Position numbers and translations under genes: made by a program. Below the pieces are notes generated by a model. The model saw only the letters and a program-made list of their open reading frames with translations, was not told the DNA's origin and did no database searches. Below, in pieces: positions 1-15,080 of a DNA stretch of 64,000 nt (its first letter is position 1; each line of letters begins with the position of its first letter). The DNA comes from Anseranas semipalmata (Eukaryota; Chordata; Aves; Anseriformes; Anseranatidae): assembly GCA_013399115.1 (NCBI GenBank), contig VXAA01001243.1, forward strand, positions 248,255 to 312,254, given 5' to 3'.

Positions 1-3000
1 TTAAGGTGAAGTGACTGAAATCAAGGAAGAAGAGAGCTTTTGTCCAGCTAGGTTTCTTGCAAAGTATGGACAAAGCGAGCCCACAGTTACTAGAAGAATC
101 TTTAGAAATTTAGCAGCAACTGTGGGTAGGCATGAATCTGGTAAGCATACAAGGAAGGAGAAATGAGTTCTACACATCCTTACATAGCTGGGCACATCTG
201 GAAACTGCAACTTAAGGTCAATGAGATGACAAAAGGATTGTGGAAGGGAAAGAACAACAACAAAAGAAAAACATCTTTCAGTGAAGTATGGACAACGCAA
301 TCAGGCACATCACTAAAGCTAGAAAGCCAGGAAATAGAAAATCTGGCAGAACAGATCACAAGTTAAAATTACCGCGATTTTTTTTTTAACAAATTTGAAG
401 TGACAAGTGAAACATATGCCGTGTCAGAAATATGCATACTGTTGCTGAGGTTTTTTTCTTTTTTTCTTTTTTCTTTTTGGATCCAGTCCTATGCTCCCTA
501 GAAGTAAGTTTATTATTTTATTATCACAATTGATCGTGATCTGTTTTTTCTTAAAAAGAAAAAAAAAAACACACTCTTTAAACCTCTGCCATTTTTCTCT
601 ATCACACTCTTTTCAAAATAAAACAAAACCAGAAAAACAAAACTCTACACCTGTAATCTACACCTATTCAGTCAGGCTCCATTTCAGTTAGTATTTTCCT
701 ACTAAAAACCTTTCTCGCACATGTTCATACCATCTATCTTAACATCCTTGTTTGGCAGGAGATTTCATCCATATGCTTGAAATAGCTCACCTTTAATTCT
801 CTGTGCATCTTACCAATTCACCACTCTTCTAGCATCTGCACTGACGGAACATCTGTGCTGCAGTAGTCTTCAGTATTGTATTGTTCTTTTAGAGCCATTG
901 TAGAAACTTGAGCAAGTAATTATGTGCTTTGGAAATGGAACTGAAGGTGGATATGAAGTACACCAGGCAGTGATGACATGCCTCATTTACTAGTACTGGA
1001 AGTTCAATCCTGTTCATGGATGAATGTAAACAACTTTTTAATTAACTTCCAAGACTGGACATTGAACTACCATACAGTACAACTACAGAACAGCTTCTTC
1101 TCTCCTCATTTTAGCACTTTTTGTTTGGACCTTGCGTACACTGGTGATCTGCTTCTTTTCCAAGAACAAATGGCTGATGATAGGGCTTAAAAATAACCTC
1201 CAATGGTTAAAATTGGCCCTCTCCTCTGCTATTGCAAGTGTTAGCATTATATCAAGAGGTTATTAAGTAATTCCACATATCCCTGAAGATATATTTGCAA
1301 CAAAATTTATATGCCACTTCTCCTGTTGACTTCTTTATGAATTTTACACTTCGATTGCACATGCTTATAAAGTGCTGACTGCATATATTTTCAGTTACTT
1401 AACAGAGCTAGTGTTTCTGGGGATCAGGGGAAGATCTCTGTTACAATACATCCTCCCTCCTCCTCAAAAATCAGACAGTGTAATTTTGCTTTTGCTTTTT
1501 AAACCTTGTTCATGTTCCAGCTGATTACACTGCACTTCTATTAAGTTACATGGAGAAAAAAAAAAAAAAAACAACAACAAAAAAACCTTCCCTCATTCAC
1601 TTTAGCTTCTTCAGATTTTGCTCTTCACAGATGTACTTTGAGAACTTAGGTGAAAGTCCTGTCTGCTTGCTCCAGTTCCCCTGGGGCCATAATTATGTTG
1701 TGAAATATCTTCTATCTAGCCTGTATGCCAGCTCGCAGCCTGACAAAATTTAGAGCAGTTGAGCTACTGCTTAATTAAACTCCGTTTTCCAAAATATGGT
1801 TCCTAATGAAAATACTGACAGACACTTAAATATAGTGACATTAGCCAATAAAACGCTCAAGTATACTCGTTTTAAAATATTCGATTAAATATGACCTGCT
1901 GTTAGCTAATTCATGGTTACTGGAAAATCTAATTATGTCAAATAATGATTATGTTAAATTCCAGGTTTTACTTGCATATGGCAGTTAACGCTCCCTCCAC
2001 ATACACTGCCCCCCACCCAGAACTGGATAGATTATTACAAAGCACCAGATGACTCAAGTACCTGGAATCCAAGTTCTGTAAATCAGGACTGAAAAGAATA
2101 TATAAACATTAGACACTGAATCCCATGAGATGATTATAAAAACACACTGAAAAACAGAAAAAAAAAAAAATCTCACTTAGCATTTTAGATGTCTTAATAC
2201 CTTGGAAAAACTGGAAGCAAACAGGATTTAAGAACAGCAGCACACTGCTATGTAATACCTATTAGATTTAGATTCCCGAATCTCATTTTTCAACGTTGAT
2301 TTAAGAGGCCAAATTTTGTATAGTCTTTATACAGACCTTTTTTCACAGAACCACCTGAAAGGGAGAAAGGGAACAGAAGAAGAGTTTTAAAGACCAAAGT
2401 TCAATACTTCCACCAGCAAGAAATTCTTCACTAATCTCCTTCCCCCTTCGTATGTGAGGAAGTCTGTTCAGACATCCCAGTACCTTCAGAGACTGAGTGA
2501 GGAAGCAGCAGGAGAAGTGAATGGTTACTGCCACTACCACTTTGGTATTTAGGCCAGTGGTATTCTACAACTTGCAGAGCGTACCCTCCTTTCCATGTTT
2601 TGGCCAGTTTTAACCTGAATGGCATCCTTCCTTAAAAAGGACAAGGGGAGAGAGGAAGGAGGCTTAAGAGCCTCTTTTTTGTGTTCTCTCTTGCTGCTTG
2701 ACTTGGAACAGTGGCTGCTCTTCCAGAATCAGTTGGCATAAAGCAATGAGTTACTAACAACTGGTATGAAAATGCATGCATCAGTATTTTGCAAGAGACT
2801 AGCCTATTCCTTTTCCTTACAGTGAACCCACCAAAAATAAGAAAGGCTTTTAAATTCAGAAAGCATGCATTATTAAAACAACAACAACAACAAAAAGAGT
2901 AATTTTTTAAGGAAACTAAATTTGACTAGAGAGAAAAGCATATGAACCAACAGGACTCACACAAAACTGTCTCCCCACTCACTGTGTACTGTCAGGGCAT

Positions 3001-3302
3001 CTCTTCCCTTCCAGGCTTTTTCTAATGTAGCAACCTTGGCATAGTCCTCCTGGGGTACAAGGGACTTTTCACTCTGGACCCCCCTGCCTGACTATCTACT
3101 TTCTGTTTTACTCAACACCTTCCTCTTGGGCATCAGGATCCCAGCTGTTTGCTCTTTTACTCTCCTCCTGCTTGATTCAGTAAAACGTCTTGGGGAAGTC
3201 CTCTTCCTGAAAGAACCTAGTTGCTTCCAAGGGAATGAACAATTTCCCCCTTGTGTGTATAGCACGTGCTGGCAAGTTACGCTTTTTGCATATTGTGTCC
3301 CT

Positions 3303-3330
3303 AAACAAACAAACAAATAAATAAATAAAA
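3303..3330. repeat. AAAC/AAAT simple repeat
   Basis: Short run of AAAC units that passes into AAAT units. It is an ordinary A-rich tetranucleotide microsatellite with no adjacent retroelement that I can recognise. Confidence 0.85.
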
Positions 3331-6300
3331 CCCTCCCAAAGAATAAAGATATCTATCCATCACGACTTCTAATCTAAACCTTTCTTTTAACGCAAAACCC
3401 TAGTGCCAATAATAAATGTAGTCACCTGCAGTACAATTCATGGGCAGCATAAGACACCCCTCCCCTACACACACCATATGTTTGTCACTCAGGTTCCCTC
3501 AACCTAGGGACTGAAATGACAAATGGCCCAAAAGCAACTCATGATAAGCCTTATTTTATTAATATTTTCAGGCATGAATCCTTTCTCAGAAAGGTGATAA
3601 AACAGGAGCAAAGATAGCTAATATCTGCACTACCAAGAGATATTTTTCATCTGGAGAAGGCACTTGTTCAAACATTTCTTTAAACTGTACAAGAAACAAA
3701 AATAATTTTAGGATCTAGTCAGAACAAAACAAAACTTTTGCTTTCTAACTAACTTCAGAATTCTTTTTCCCCACTGCTGAGCAGGTGCTAAAGAAATATC
3801 TAAACAGGACTAATAGATGTGGATATTTAGATTTAAATCTCTCTGATATCTCTTAATAGTTTATTTTTATGGACTCAATTCTATTTTACAGTTACACTTC
3901 ACCCAAAGCAACTGCATCCTGTAAGAGTACAGCAGAAATCATTTTAAAACTCTGATTTTCCATTTAGCCTGCAAAAACTCTACTGCATTTTTTTTCCTCT
4001 GAGACTAATTACACAATACCATGTTGGGGAACACAGTTCAATGGTTAGAACCGTAAGGAAAGCAGAGATTAGATGGCCCTGCCAGATGACTAAGGTCAGG
4101 AACTAAGAGTGGGAAGAAAGCAAAGTGTCAAGCGCTAGCACACGGGATCAGGATGTCAACCTAGAGTCAGGAGATGTGATCACAAGGCTGAAGCATTTAT
4201 CAGACAGAAAATGGCTAGAAACATTGTTCTAAATAAGCTTCTTGCCCAATTACAAAAATGGTCACACCTGCAATCTCTATGATAGGCACGCTTGGAGTGA
4301 AGAGACTAATGGCTGGTGTGAGGCTGAGGATATAATGCTTCTGACAGCACATTTATTAAGATTCCCGTGTTGAGCTTCCAATATGGCTACAAGAGGAACA
4401 GCTCTGCCACCTTTGGGTCACTGTTTAGTCACCTTTCAAATTATTAAAATTACATTTCTTTTATTAAGAGCTCTACTGTTTGTCTAAGATACAAAACTCT
4501 CAAAAAGTTGCCTAGGGCCAATGTGCTCATAGGTCATCCTATTCTGCCCTACCAATAGTTGCATTAGACTTTCAAGTACATATGCTTTTACCCCACTGCC
4601 CCAAAATGACAGTCTTTTAGAAGATATGCAACTGTTTAATAGTAAAGTATTCCTTGTTAAGTTGTACTTGATGTTGACACAAAGGGATGCCATGTTATTT
4701 TAAGTATAAAAATATGAAAAAAATCTATTATTTTTTACGAAATGCCATGATAGATGACAATTTTTTCTCTGACAGAATTCCATCTTAACTGGTAGTAAGT
4801 AATAATAATTAATAATAAATAAATTACTGCTCCGTAATTACTGGATCTGAGACTTTCTTTGTGTCTATTTAAAACAAAGGATAATTATCCTATTGACATA
4901 AAAAGGAGCATACTCAGATGCAGTTATTTATTCCCCAGTGCTAAAAGGGCTTCATTTACAGTTTGGAACATTCAGTAATCATTCCTATATATTGTTTCCC
5001 TTTAACATCACACTGTTCTTTGCAAGAACAATTTAACCATGTGTGACTTTAAAGGTTGCACGATTGTTCATACTTATTGCATCATAGCACTGACAAATAC
5101 ATTTAGTTTAAAAATGTGAAACACCAAATATTTCTGTTTCAGGTAACCTGTTCTTTTTTAAAGTTCAGTTTCCATAGGAAACAAGACTTAGGTGATTGTG
5201 CCCTGTCTTCATCTATCACAGATGACAGCTACTTTTGAACCTGTTGGTGAATCTCAATGAGATTTGACAGACTGGGAATCTCAGAAACATGAAGTTCCTA
5301 CCCTGCTTATGAAAACTGGCAGCAGAGTGAAAAGGAGAGGCCTAAATTAATTTTGCAGGCTGGAGAAGGCAGGCAGAATCCAGTGCATAAGCCTGGTCAC
5401 TTTGGAAAGTCATTCTGTGAATTAGCTGCCAGCTGGCCAGTCAGCACAGGGATACAGCCAAACAAGCCATAGCACATGGTAACTCTTGCCCAGTGAAATA
5501 TATAGGGCGTGTAAGAAGGAAGATCAAAATATCAGCACAAGAATAGCTTGGCAGACATTCCCTGTGGGGAAAAGTAAGACATTTCTTTTTGTTTGACTGC
5601 TTCTGGAACTATTGTCTCCCCACCCCTGCCAGCTTTTCCTTCCCTTACCCTTAGGAGTCAAAGTTCTGACTACCAAATTAGCATCTTTTATGGTAATTGC
5701 TGTATGCTATCTTTATATATTTATATGCAGTATACACTGTAGATCATGGGAGTAAAGGAAGATTTCTGTTTTATTCTTGTCACTGTTCTCAGATGCATTT
5801 CTATCTTTTCACACTGCAGAGCTGTTGACCAAAAAGACATTATTTCTATAATCAAATAACAGAGCAGAAACAGCATGAATAAGACAGCAGAGGTAACCTT
5901 TGACAGCAATGATGCCATAGGAAGGGAATTAATATGATTTTATTATAGTGTACTCTTCCAATAGAATATTTGACTTGAATTTCTTAATGAAGCTTTAATA
6001 GGTTTCTGTTTTTAGACTAATAGCTGTGCACTTAGAGCCACCCAAAATGATTTATGCCTTCTGTATTGAAGGAGTGTCTACAGGGGATATAGATTCATGC
6101 TTACTATGCCTGTGATAGAAAGATGGATCCCTCAGAGTAGAGATCATAATGTAAGAATAAATGAGAGATGCGGTTCAACAGGGAACAGTCAATGGGAGTG
6201 ATGGGCTTGGCACTTTGTGTGGTATGGTCCAACACACGGCTGTAATTTTCAAGTCAATTTGAAATAGTTTAGCTTGTAAGAGTCCCAGACACGCAGCAGA

Positions 6301-7322
6301 AACAGCACTGGTGCCATGAAGAAATACATTTCAAGAACAGCAGAAATTACTGGAGGAGTTCAGAGGCAGCCAGGCTTAATTGCTGAACACCTCAATAGAT
6401 GTTCTGATGCCTAATAAGAACCAGAGTTCTGCAGGATTTCTGCCTGTGGGACATTAATGGAGCCTCTCTTTGCTTTAGCTGCTTATTTTCATGAAATATC
6501 TGTGAAAATGACATCTTTGAGACTTGCAGCTTTCTTTTAAATTTGCTTGAAATTGGTTAGTGAGTTCAAATGGTTCAGCTGGAATGAAAAAAAGGGGATG
6601 TGAATGACAGCACGATTACACACACCTCACACTTTTAAGAAATCACACTAACAACCTTAATATCGATATTTGAAGGTAATAAATTAAGAGATATACCTCT
6701 TCACTAAACTAAGATACAATATACCTTACTATATGCTCTAAGTAACAGTAATTTACGTGCTAATCTCCCCAAAACCACCTAGCATCCATTACTTTTAATA
6801 GTAACTGAATATGCCCTTTGATTCAGTTCTGCGACAAGTTATATAAATGTTGTCTTTTGAATATTATCCAGTAAATGTTCAACTAAAACTCAAAATAAGC
6901 AGGAGGAAAATAATCAGAGCAGTTTCTTTTGGCCTTAAAAATAAGTTACGGTGACACTCCCTGACTCCGTCCTCTGAATCAGAGCATTTCTTCTTACTAA
7001 GAGGATCTGTCTCTAGGAGAAGGAATCTCAGGAAGTACAAATTTCTCATAATCTGCTGCAAAAGGGCTCAATTCAGTAACATACTGGTTAACTTTATGCA
7101 TGGCCTTAAGGGATTTGCTCAGTAAGAATGGACTTAAATGCACAATTATATTTAAGCACATGCTCATATGCTTCAGTGACTTCAGATTTGAATGGAAAGC
7201 CGTAAGAGAATGAGGTTAGAAAAAAGACTGTCTGCTTGCAGAGCTGAAAGATCAGCCCACTTTAATACTGACATTATTAGCCCTGAAATGCAGTTTGACA
7301 TGAGTGCTGACCTAATCATGTT

Positions 7323-7362
7323 ATACATGTATATATATTGTATATACACACACGTGCGCGCA
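7323..7362. repeat. Alternating purine-pyrimidine tract
   Basis: TA, CA and CG dinucleotides run together here, with a GTGCGCGC core near the right end. Alternating CA/CG tracts of this kind can adopt left-handed Z-DNA under negative supercoiling. The tract is short and lies next to no recognised promoter. Confidence 0.6.
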
Positions 7363-10300
7363 CTATCATCATACAGCCATGACTAGAAGAGAAACCAGAG
7401 GCTTTGAAATGTAAGAATAGAAAAGGTAGCTTGCTTCAAGTTCTACAGATACACCAAAATAGATCTGTGGGATATCATTATGAAACAAAGTGATCAAGCT
7501 ACCGTCTGAAAATGTCACACACAACAAAAATAAATCTGCTCTGCAATTAACTATATTTAGATGAATTATGTAAAATCATAAGCAAAATGCTAAGTAGTCC
7601 TTTATAGTATCTTGAGCTGAGATTATTTATATCTCATTAAGAATTTTATGGTAAATGTGTGTGTGTATGGGTTGTTGGTTCTTTTTTTTTCTTCCTTAAT
7701 CATCCTGATGAAGTAAGTGCTGTGAAGGTCTTACAGGACAAGGCCAGAAAGTCAAGCATATACATTCATCATAACATATCTGCATACAGTTTCACATTTT
7801 CAGTCTATTCACTACATCACACTGCCAAAGGGTTGTAATCGTAAATGGGATTTCACAATCCATCTCTTCTGCGCTTGCTCAGCTGCCCCTAGCATGAAAC
7901 ACTCGGTCAGGTAAAAATCAGTGAGTCACATAAAGGGACTAGTAATGTTATAAATAACAGTTAAAAGTATACTTTAAATGGTGGCAAAAAGTGTCTGCTG
8001 GTTGGATTTGCTGGGATTATCAAATCCTTCAACAGCATTTACTTAGCATTCATTACTTTCTTCACATGAGGTACTGACTGTGGCAGGAAAAGACGAATTC
8101 ATTGTCTAAATAGCTGTACTCTCCTCAACAAACCCTTCCTCCACTCAAAAAAAGCAACAGTAGAACAGCCTTACGTCTCCCCGATCTTTAGACTATTCAG
8201 GTGACTCTTTGTGAGGTTTGTTGACCTTGATGTCAGCTACTGCAAAATATCCTGACATCTACAAGTCCAGTCATGACGTTGCCACTGGATAGAAACACCT
8301 TTTGATCACTGTTGGTCTTCTGTGAACTAGCAACGAAGGCATAAGTTGAAGGGTCATGTGTAGCATTGCCAGCGCTTGGAGCTGCTCAGCCACACTCTTC
8401 CTTAGAGGTGAACATTAAGCCATGTCATGAATAGAAGGCTTTCTTCTTCTGGGTTTACTTGCAAAAGAAACAATAACAAGACATGACACAAGCACAGCAG
8501 CTGTGATCTGAGGATTTTGTGAAAGAGATATAAGGACTGATGAAGCCCTTCTAGCAAATACAGTTCCAGAGCAATACTGAGTTCTGGCATAGCTCCCTAC
8601 CTTCCCCACGCTGCAAACAAGATCTGGTACTGAGGTCTTGCAATACTGAGTCAACCAATTCCTTGCATCTGTGCAACATTTAAAATTATTTTGGCAGCAT
8701 GTGTTATGACTTGTGTCATCTCCTATTTCTTCTTCGGTCATCGTACATTTATAACGTATTGGGAAGGTGTGGGACATATGGCATATAAATGCATCTATTT
8801 TATATATGTGAGAGAAGCTTAAAAACACCACCATGTTGAAAGCAGAAGTAGGAATTTAACATTTAGGTTTATCTAACATTGGGAAATATGCCTCATAAAT
8901 TAAGGTTATGGGAATAAAAGCTAGTGAAAGTAATTTTGGAAGAGACATCTGTGATCAGATTCAGTACTGGAAAACAAGAATTAAATCTAAGCTTTAGGAT
9001 TCTTGACTGTTTACTATCTGTTAGTTTTAATATCACCCACTTTAGGGTGAAAACCCAAAGAATATTTTTGTAAACTTCCTCTTTTCGAGTAAGTTGCTCA
9101 TGCATGGAATAATCACTGGTTAACCTAAGTATCAGGCAAAGAGCTTTGGCCAAACCCAGGCCTCTTCAGATGTTGCACTGACTGCAAGATTTCCTAAGGC
9201 TCTTGATCATCTTCATGGTCTTGAGGAGTGGCATTCCCTTCATTAAATGTTAACGCCAATGTTGTAGGCAACCACATCTGAGCTAAGAGTCTAGCTTCCT
9301 TTCCTTGACAGTGGAGCACAGTAAACATTTTTAGGGCTTGATTTGTTTAATTTCCTGCTTTTGGATGTCAAGAATCATGTCCTAAACTCCACTGATGAGA
9401 ACTCCAGTAACTACAAAGAAACTCTATAGCAACTAGCTCATACTGTAGAGATCTACCATACAGAAATTACAATAGTCCGATAAATCATGCTGTAGACATT
9501 TGAAAGGATGACATGTTTATGCTGGGGACAGGGCAGAAAGAAGTGAGAGTAGCAATTTTCCCCTATTTTCCATCAGTTCCCTTTGGCTTTTTAGGTACCT
9601 GCTCTCAGAAAAATATTTTGGATTCCAGATGAGTGCTCAGACCTGACCTGCAGATGGGAGTTGGAAATTTAGATTCAGTGAAAGAAAAGAGTTCAGACAG
9701 AATCGGACTCAGACACCAAAAGTTTGCCTCTAGAAAACATCTTTCCAGCCTGTATGTTCTTTGCACTGTTTCCAGACTCCATCAGCTCTCCTCATTGACA
9801 AACTACAGGGAGAAACAGTGATGTGTCTTACTTTGCTAAAACTAAACAGAGTGATGGTTTTCCTAAATTTATGAGCTTAACTCAGATATTTTTATCTAGG
9901 TTTTCAAGTTGGAATTTGATCTTCTGTCACTAAATTAACCCACCTAATCCTTTTACTAGGAAGGTATTGTTAACATTGTCTTGCTACATAAGGAAATAGA
10001 TTGTCTAGTAAGTATCATGAAAGCTGCTTTTTACATCCTGCTAGCAGTCTATACAAACTCTGGTTATTAAGCAAATACATAACTAGTAATTTTATCAAGG
10101 AAAGAGCTGTACACTTACTGAAAAATTAATTTAAATGTTCTGTGATGGGACAACCAGTATTTTTGCTCCCATTTCTTGCCTCCCAAGATCATTACTATAT
10201 TCTAACAGCTCAGAGGCTTCATGGTAAATATTTTGTCCAACTCAGTTTCTTTTCAGAAGTATTAAACTGGGTGTTTATGACAAAACACATTTTTGCTCTA

Positions 10301-11768
10301 GCTCAACTTTTTATAAAAGAATTTGGGTAGGGAGAAGGCAGGGAAAAAAATCAACTTGTGAATTTTCACAAATGCATAATGACAAAGAAAAACCTTCCAA
10401 ATAAAGCACACACATCTGAGCTTAAAAAAGAAAAAAAAAAAGTCAGCTTGCTGAACAAGCAGAACAATGGTTATCTGGACTCCAGAAAATCCTACATTAT
10501 GTTTTTGCAGTGAATGAGGCAGGCACATCAAGGCACACGTCCCATATCCTAGGTAAGTTCCTAGTTATTTAAGCTATAGAGTGAGACTGAGTCTGTTCTA
10601 TTGCTGTTGTTCTACTTTGCTGAAATGAGGGCTGAAAACATACCGCACTTTAGTACAAAGGTTATGACATGCACAGGATGCGAAGGATTTTATTTCAAGT
10701 CCCCACCCCACTGACAGCCTGGAAGAACTACACATTGCAGGTACAACAGCAAACATGTTTAGTAGGACAGCTATCTCAGCTGGGAGTGGGAGGTAAGTGC
10801 TATTGGACTCTGAATCCAGCAGTGATTTGCACATGCTGCAGCGTCCAGCAATTCACTGAAGCTGTTCCCACATTAGTTCCTTTGTGAAATAAAGTAGACC
10901 ATTTATTTAATTGTCATTGTGGAGGCTGATTAAAAAAAAAAAAACAAAAAACAACTCATTACTGTCTCTGTTGATGGAATTTTACTTAAATAAGGCATTG
11001 TCAGTTCTTAAGACATTCCACTGTATGGGATTCATGCAAGTACAAGATACAAAACTCCAGGCATTTGCACCTGAAACATTATAACTGCTTAATTATTCTG
11101 TTGTACAGCAAGGTCTGTCCTAACATACTGCAGAGATGCCAATCCTCAAACCCACTGATTATTTAAGATAATCCTCCCACTCATTTGCACTTTGACTTTT
11201 TGGTACTAGCTGTTCATTTACTACCGAAATCCCTTGATAATATAACTCTTCTTTCTGAGTGTCTCTGACTTAGACTTTAAATACTGAGATTCAGTCCTCT
11301 CATAATGGACATTTCACACAGTATTAGTGAACTACCACTAGTAAAGAAATTAAGGATGCTGGTGTCGTTTAAAAACAAAAGCTTCACTAGCTATCATTGG
11401 AATTTATGTTTCTAAATCCTCATCCTCTGCAGTCTGTGCTTTTAAAAGCATCACTTTTACTATAACTGCACACAGGTTACCGAAGACTGGCTGGGCTCCG
11501 GCTCCTCTCAACAAACTCCGAACTGAACAGACAACAGAGAGAGAAGCTTTCATGGAGTCAGAAGGGAAACTGGAAGGAAAGAAGAGATGATTATGGATGT
11601 TTCTGCAGATTTCACCTGTTCTGTATGGAGAAGTTAAGTATGATACAGTCCTGGCATATACACCTATTTCTGTGTGGGGAAAGAAGGAAAACCTCAGCAT
11701 TAAAAGAGAGGTAAACTGCAAGACCTGGAAAAAGGCATACATACAGTTGCTAGCTTCATTTAATTAAA

Positions 11769-11881
11769 GAATCGTGGAATCATAGAATCATTTAAGTTGG
11801 AAAAGACCTTCAAGACCATCAAATCCGACCATCAACCTGACCTACTCCCATCACTAAACCATGCCGCATAGTGCCACATGC
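11769..11881 (-). mobile_element. CR1 LINE, 3' end fragment
   Basis: The plus strand starts with the antisense CR1 terminal repeat (AATCATAGAATCA) and continues as GTTGGAAAAGACC, then CCATCAAATCCGACCATCAACC and the CACTAAACCATG block typical of avian CR1 3' regions. The element therefore lies on the minus strand with its 3' end at the left. Only about 110 bases remain, so it is heavily 5'-truncated, as most CR1 copies are. By sequence type it belongs with the younger CR1 group that also includes the copy at 19219. It carries no coding capacity. Confidence 0.92.
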
Positions 11882-14689
11882 AAAATCTCCCGATGGTATA
11901 AAAGGAATATTTCATCCTTCCTCTTTATCAACAACAGTAATAGTATGTTTATGTTATTTTTTTATCCTTATCCTTTTATCCTTAATAATATATTTCATCA
12001 TCCGAATATTCACATTTCAGCCTTTTGCTTTCAGGTTTTGCAGTATTCTACCCCAAGAGCTTCTGGTCTCCAAACTCAATCAGATACGTCTAACTACTTC
12101 CAACAACTTTTTCTTTCACATAGAATGTAATGTTTTAATTTGTTCCAATGCTTTAATATGACCCATTTGCCTTGCAACTAATCTTCCTGATTCTTGCTTC
12201 TCTGCTGCCATTATGGCTACACCATTCTCCTATTACCTCCTAACAATTACAATTTAAATCAATCAGAATCTGGACCTGAAAACTAAAGCAGTCTTAGTTT
12301 TCAATAATATTAGACAGGAAACTGGGAATTATGGATTTGCTCAACAGTCATCTGCTGAGCTTTTAGGTTCTTTTTTGAAATAAAACCATGGTTTATAATA
12401 TTTCTCCTTAAAAACTTGTCTCTCTCACAACCTTATACAATCATAAGTAAAACAACACTACTACTGAATACACAATAAAGATCAGTAGAAAAGTAGAAGA
12501 CCAGTCCTACAGACACTGTAGGTGAAAAGCTCTAAGGTTGGAGTGGGAAGTCCGACCTGAATGGCAAGATTCTTTTCCTCCGCTGGAAACAACAGTAATT
12601 TTCTGGTAGAAATGAACTGCATAGGTAATTGTGCACTAGTAACAAGTTTTGAGTATAGTAAAACTCTACTGTGTTTTAGTATTTAACAAGGAGAATGTTG
12701 TACTGCAGGTGTAACAGTTATATAAAATATTTTACAACAGTTTAGTGGTTAAAAGGTTCTAATAGTTATTTTAAAAGACATGCTTTTGGACTTAAACTCA
12801 TTATGTACCACCTTCACTTACAACTCTACTGAACAGATACTTGTTGGCTTTCACAGCTCCAGAAAAGCAGGTTCTGATTAACTTTAAAATGCTTGTTATC
12901 CCGCTTTCATTTGAATGCTTTGAAATTAATCAGTCTTCCAAAACAACTGAGGAAGGAATCTGATGAAGGTCAGGAAATTGCTGTTCACTGCACTTTTCAT
13001 CATTGCTAAAAATGCAGTGTCCAGTCCTACAGAATCATCAAGATCTGCCAGAAAGATACAGAACATCTATTCCTACTGGCTGGCATCCAGTTAAAGTAAC
13101 ACATCCATTCAGCACTTAAGATCTTGCCAAAGAAGATTTTTCCTCAATATTTTGAGAAGCTCAATTTAATTCAAGACTTCTGTTTGACTTTAAGAATGAC
13201 TCAAAATAAAGTAAAAGGATGTTTGCTTTATTGCACATCCATTTATCTTTCTCTCCAATCTCTTTCCAAGCATGCTGCTTCTGTGGGACATTTTCCAGAT
13301 TGCTGGTGTCCCATGGGTGTCTACCAGCAACCCCACCCAAAACAAGAAAGCTTTATAAGTGCTTCCAACTTTGAGTATGTTGAATCACAGTTCAGACTTG
13401 AACCACTGAAAATGCAGCTAATTGCCACACAAGCTGCTTGTTTTCTCTCAAGATCAATACTGAATTCCTTGATCTGACTTCCTTCCTACTCAAGTGTTGT
13501 GGTAATATTTTCAGAGTACATGCAGCACCAGATGATAGACTGTAACGAGATTTTAACACTCTGGCACATTAAGAACAGATAAAGTGCTGATGGCATTGTT
13601 CATTTTCAGATACTGCCAGCACTACAACAACATTCTCAAGTTAAAAGGTTCATGAAGTGTGAGACACTGTAAGTGCATTCAGTCTAGTCGTCCCCATAGA
13701 CATAATCATTCACACTGTTAATCTGAAACTTGCTAAGCACCAGAAATACCTTGTGATATGCCACTGGGATTGCCTCAACTCTTCAGTTAGGCAAGGTATA
13801 CGCTTCATCTTGAAGAGTGTGGGACACCTCAGATTCTCACTGATTTCACTGGCAGGGAAAAATAAATAAAAAGTCATTATCCTTATCCTCTTAAGGTGCT
13901 TTGCTACTTCTCACACTGGATCGCTTTCCAAAAACTTGTGTTGGCCATTAGAACATTCTGAAAAACAACTCTCCAAAGATTAGCTGTAATTTTAACTAAG
14001 CAAAGAATTTATCTGCCTCTATAGCTCTTCCTACTTAGCAAACTTGCACAGTAATCAGCCAGAAATTTAGCATTTTTAAAAACCAAAGTACAAGCAGACA
14101 ATCTGTGTTTGAATCATCTCAAAAAAAAAAAAAAAAAGTCATTTTCCCTTACCCTTTTCTCCTACAAAGTAAGGGTTTGAGACAGATGAAAAAGCCAGAC
14201 AGCCAGCGTGACTCCTTTCAAAATGAGTTTGGGCATACTAATCACCTCGCAAGCCTGCCTAACCCACCACAAATCAACCCATAGGGTTTAAAATTCATTT
14301 AGGAAGAAACAAAATGAGAATATATTGGGGGGAACAGTACAGCTACTTCTTCAAACAACAGTTTCTGTTTTAGGCTATGGGATAATTTCTGTTATGCCTA
14401 GAAAATCTGAAGGTTAATGGAAGACTATTTTCCTAAGTGACTATTTGCTGTGAGGTTTGCCAAAATAAAGTTAGCATCCAGTAAAACAGTACCAGGTAGG
14501 CTTTTCAGGTGGCATTATTTTTGAGCAGTAAGTGTACATACCAAATAGCCCTGCTTTTTTTACAGGTAGATCTGACATAGTTCTCTCAGGGTTGTCCATC
14601 ACATAGGCTACAGGTCAGATAAAACAGAACAGTTTGCATGGACTTTCCTAAAATAAATCCTTACCTTTGAAACCAGAAATTGTTATGAT
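11882..14689. other. AT-rich DNA, nothing recognised
   Basis: No gene or mobile element could be supported here. Open frames at 11861-12161 and 13124-13477 on the plus strand are of chance length and show no domain-like sequence. There is a run of about 17 A near 14121. Confidence 0.65.
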
Positions 14690-14818
14690 TTTGGCTGTGG
14701 ACTTTTTTTTTTTTTCGGGGGTGAGGGGCTTTTGTTTATTTGTTTTTTCAAGTATTCTCTCTCCTACAATCTCTTGCCAGCTTGTTAAGAATAGCAGTCT
14801 TCAACAACATATCATTAG

Positions 14819-14820
14819 GA

Positions 14821-14859
<39 letters not shown>

Positions 14860-14951
14860 GAAGGAAGGAAGGAAGGAAGGAAGGAAGGAAGGAAGGAAGN
14901 NNNNNNNNNNNNNNNNNNNNNNNNNNNNNNNNNNNNNNNNNNNNNNNNNNA

Positions 14952-15034
<83 letters not shown>

Positions 15035-15080
15035 GAAGGAAGGAAGAAAGGAAGGAAGGAAGGAAGGAAGGAAGGAAGGA
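14819..15080 (+). repeat. GAAA/GGAA microsatellite with gap
   Basis: Long pure-purine tract on the plus strand: GAAA units, then GGAA units, then a gap, then GAAA and GGAA units again. Such mirror-symmetric polypurine tracts can form triplex (H-DNA) structures and are hard to assemble. The open frames across it (repeating lysine, glutamate, arginine or serine, phenylalanine, leucine) are artefacts of the repeat. Confidence 0.95.
14900..14950. other. Assembly gap, 51 N
   Basis: Fifty-one undetermined bases inside the purine microsatellite. The flanking repeat type changes across the gap from GGAA on the left to GAAA on the right, so the true length is uncertain. Confidence 0.99.

Larger units (their letters stand above)
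1..11768. other. AT-rich DNA, no gene or transposon recognised
   Basis: I see no supported gene, RNA gene or mobile element in this stretch. It carries only short simple repeats: an A-run near 1555-1571, an AAC run at 2875-2893, an AAAC/AAAT run at 3303-3330, and an alternating purine-pyrimidine tract at 7323-7362. The longest open frame (minus strand, 8415-8834, 139 codons) matches no family I know and is of a length expected about once by chance in a window this size. Degenerate old repeats or conserved non-coding elements could be present but cannot be told apart by eye. Confidence 0.7.

Noticed and set aside
8415..8834. 139-codon minus-strand open frame with a hydrophobic segment and a basic tail
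   Set aside because: About one stop-free run of this length is expected by chance in 64 kb at this base composition. No family resemblance, no promoter or splice context.
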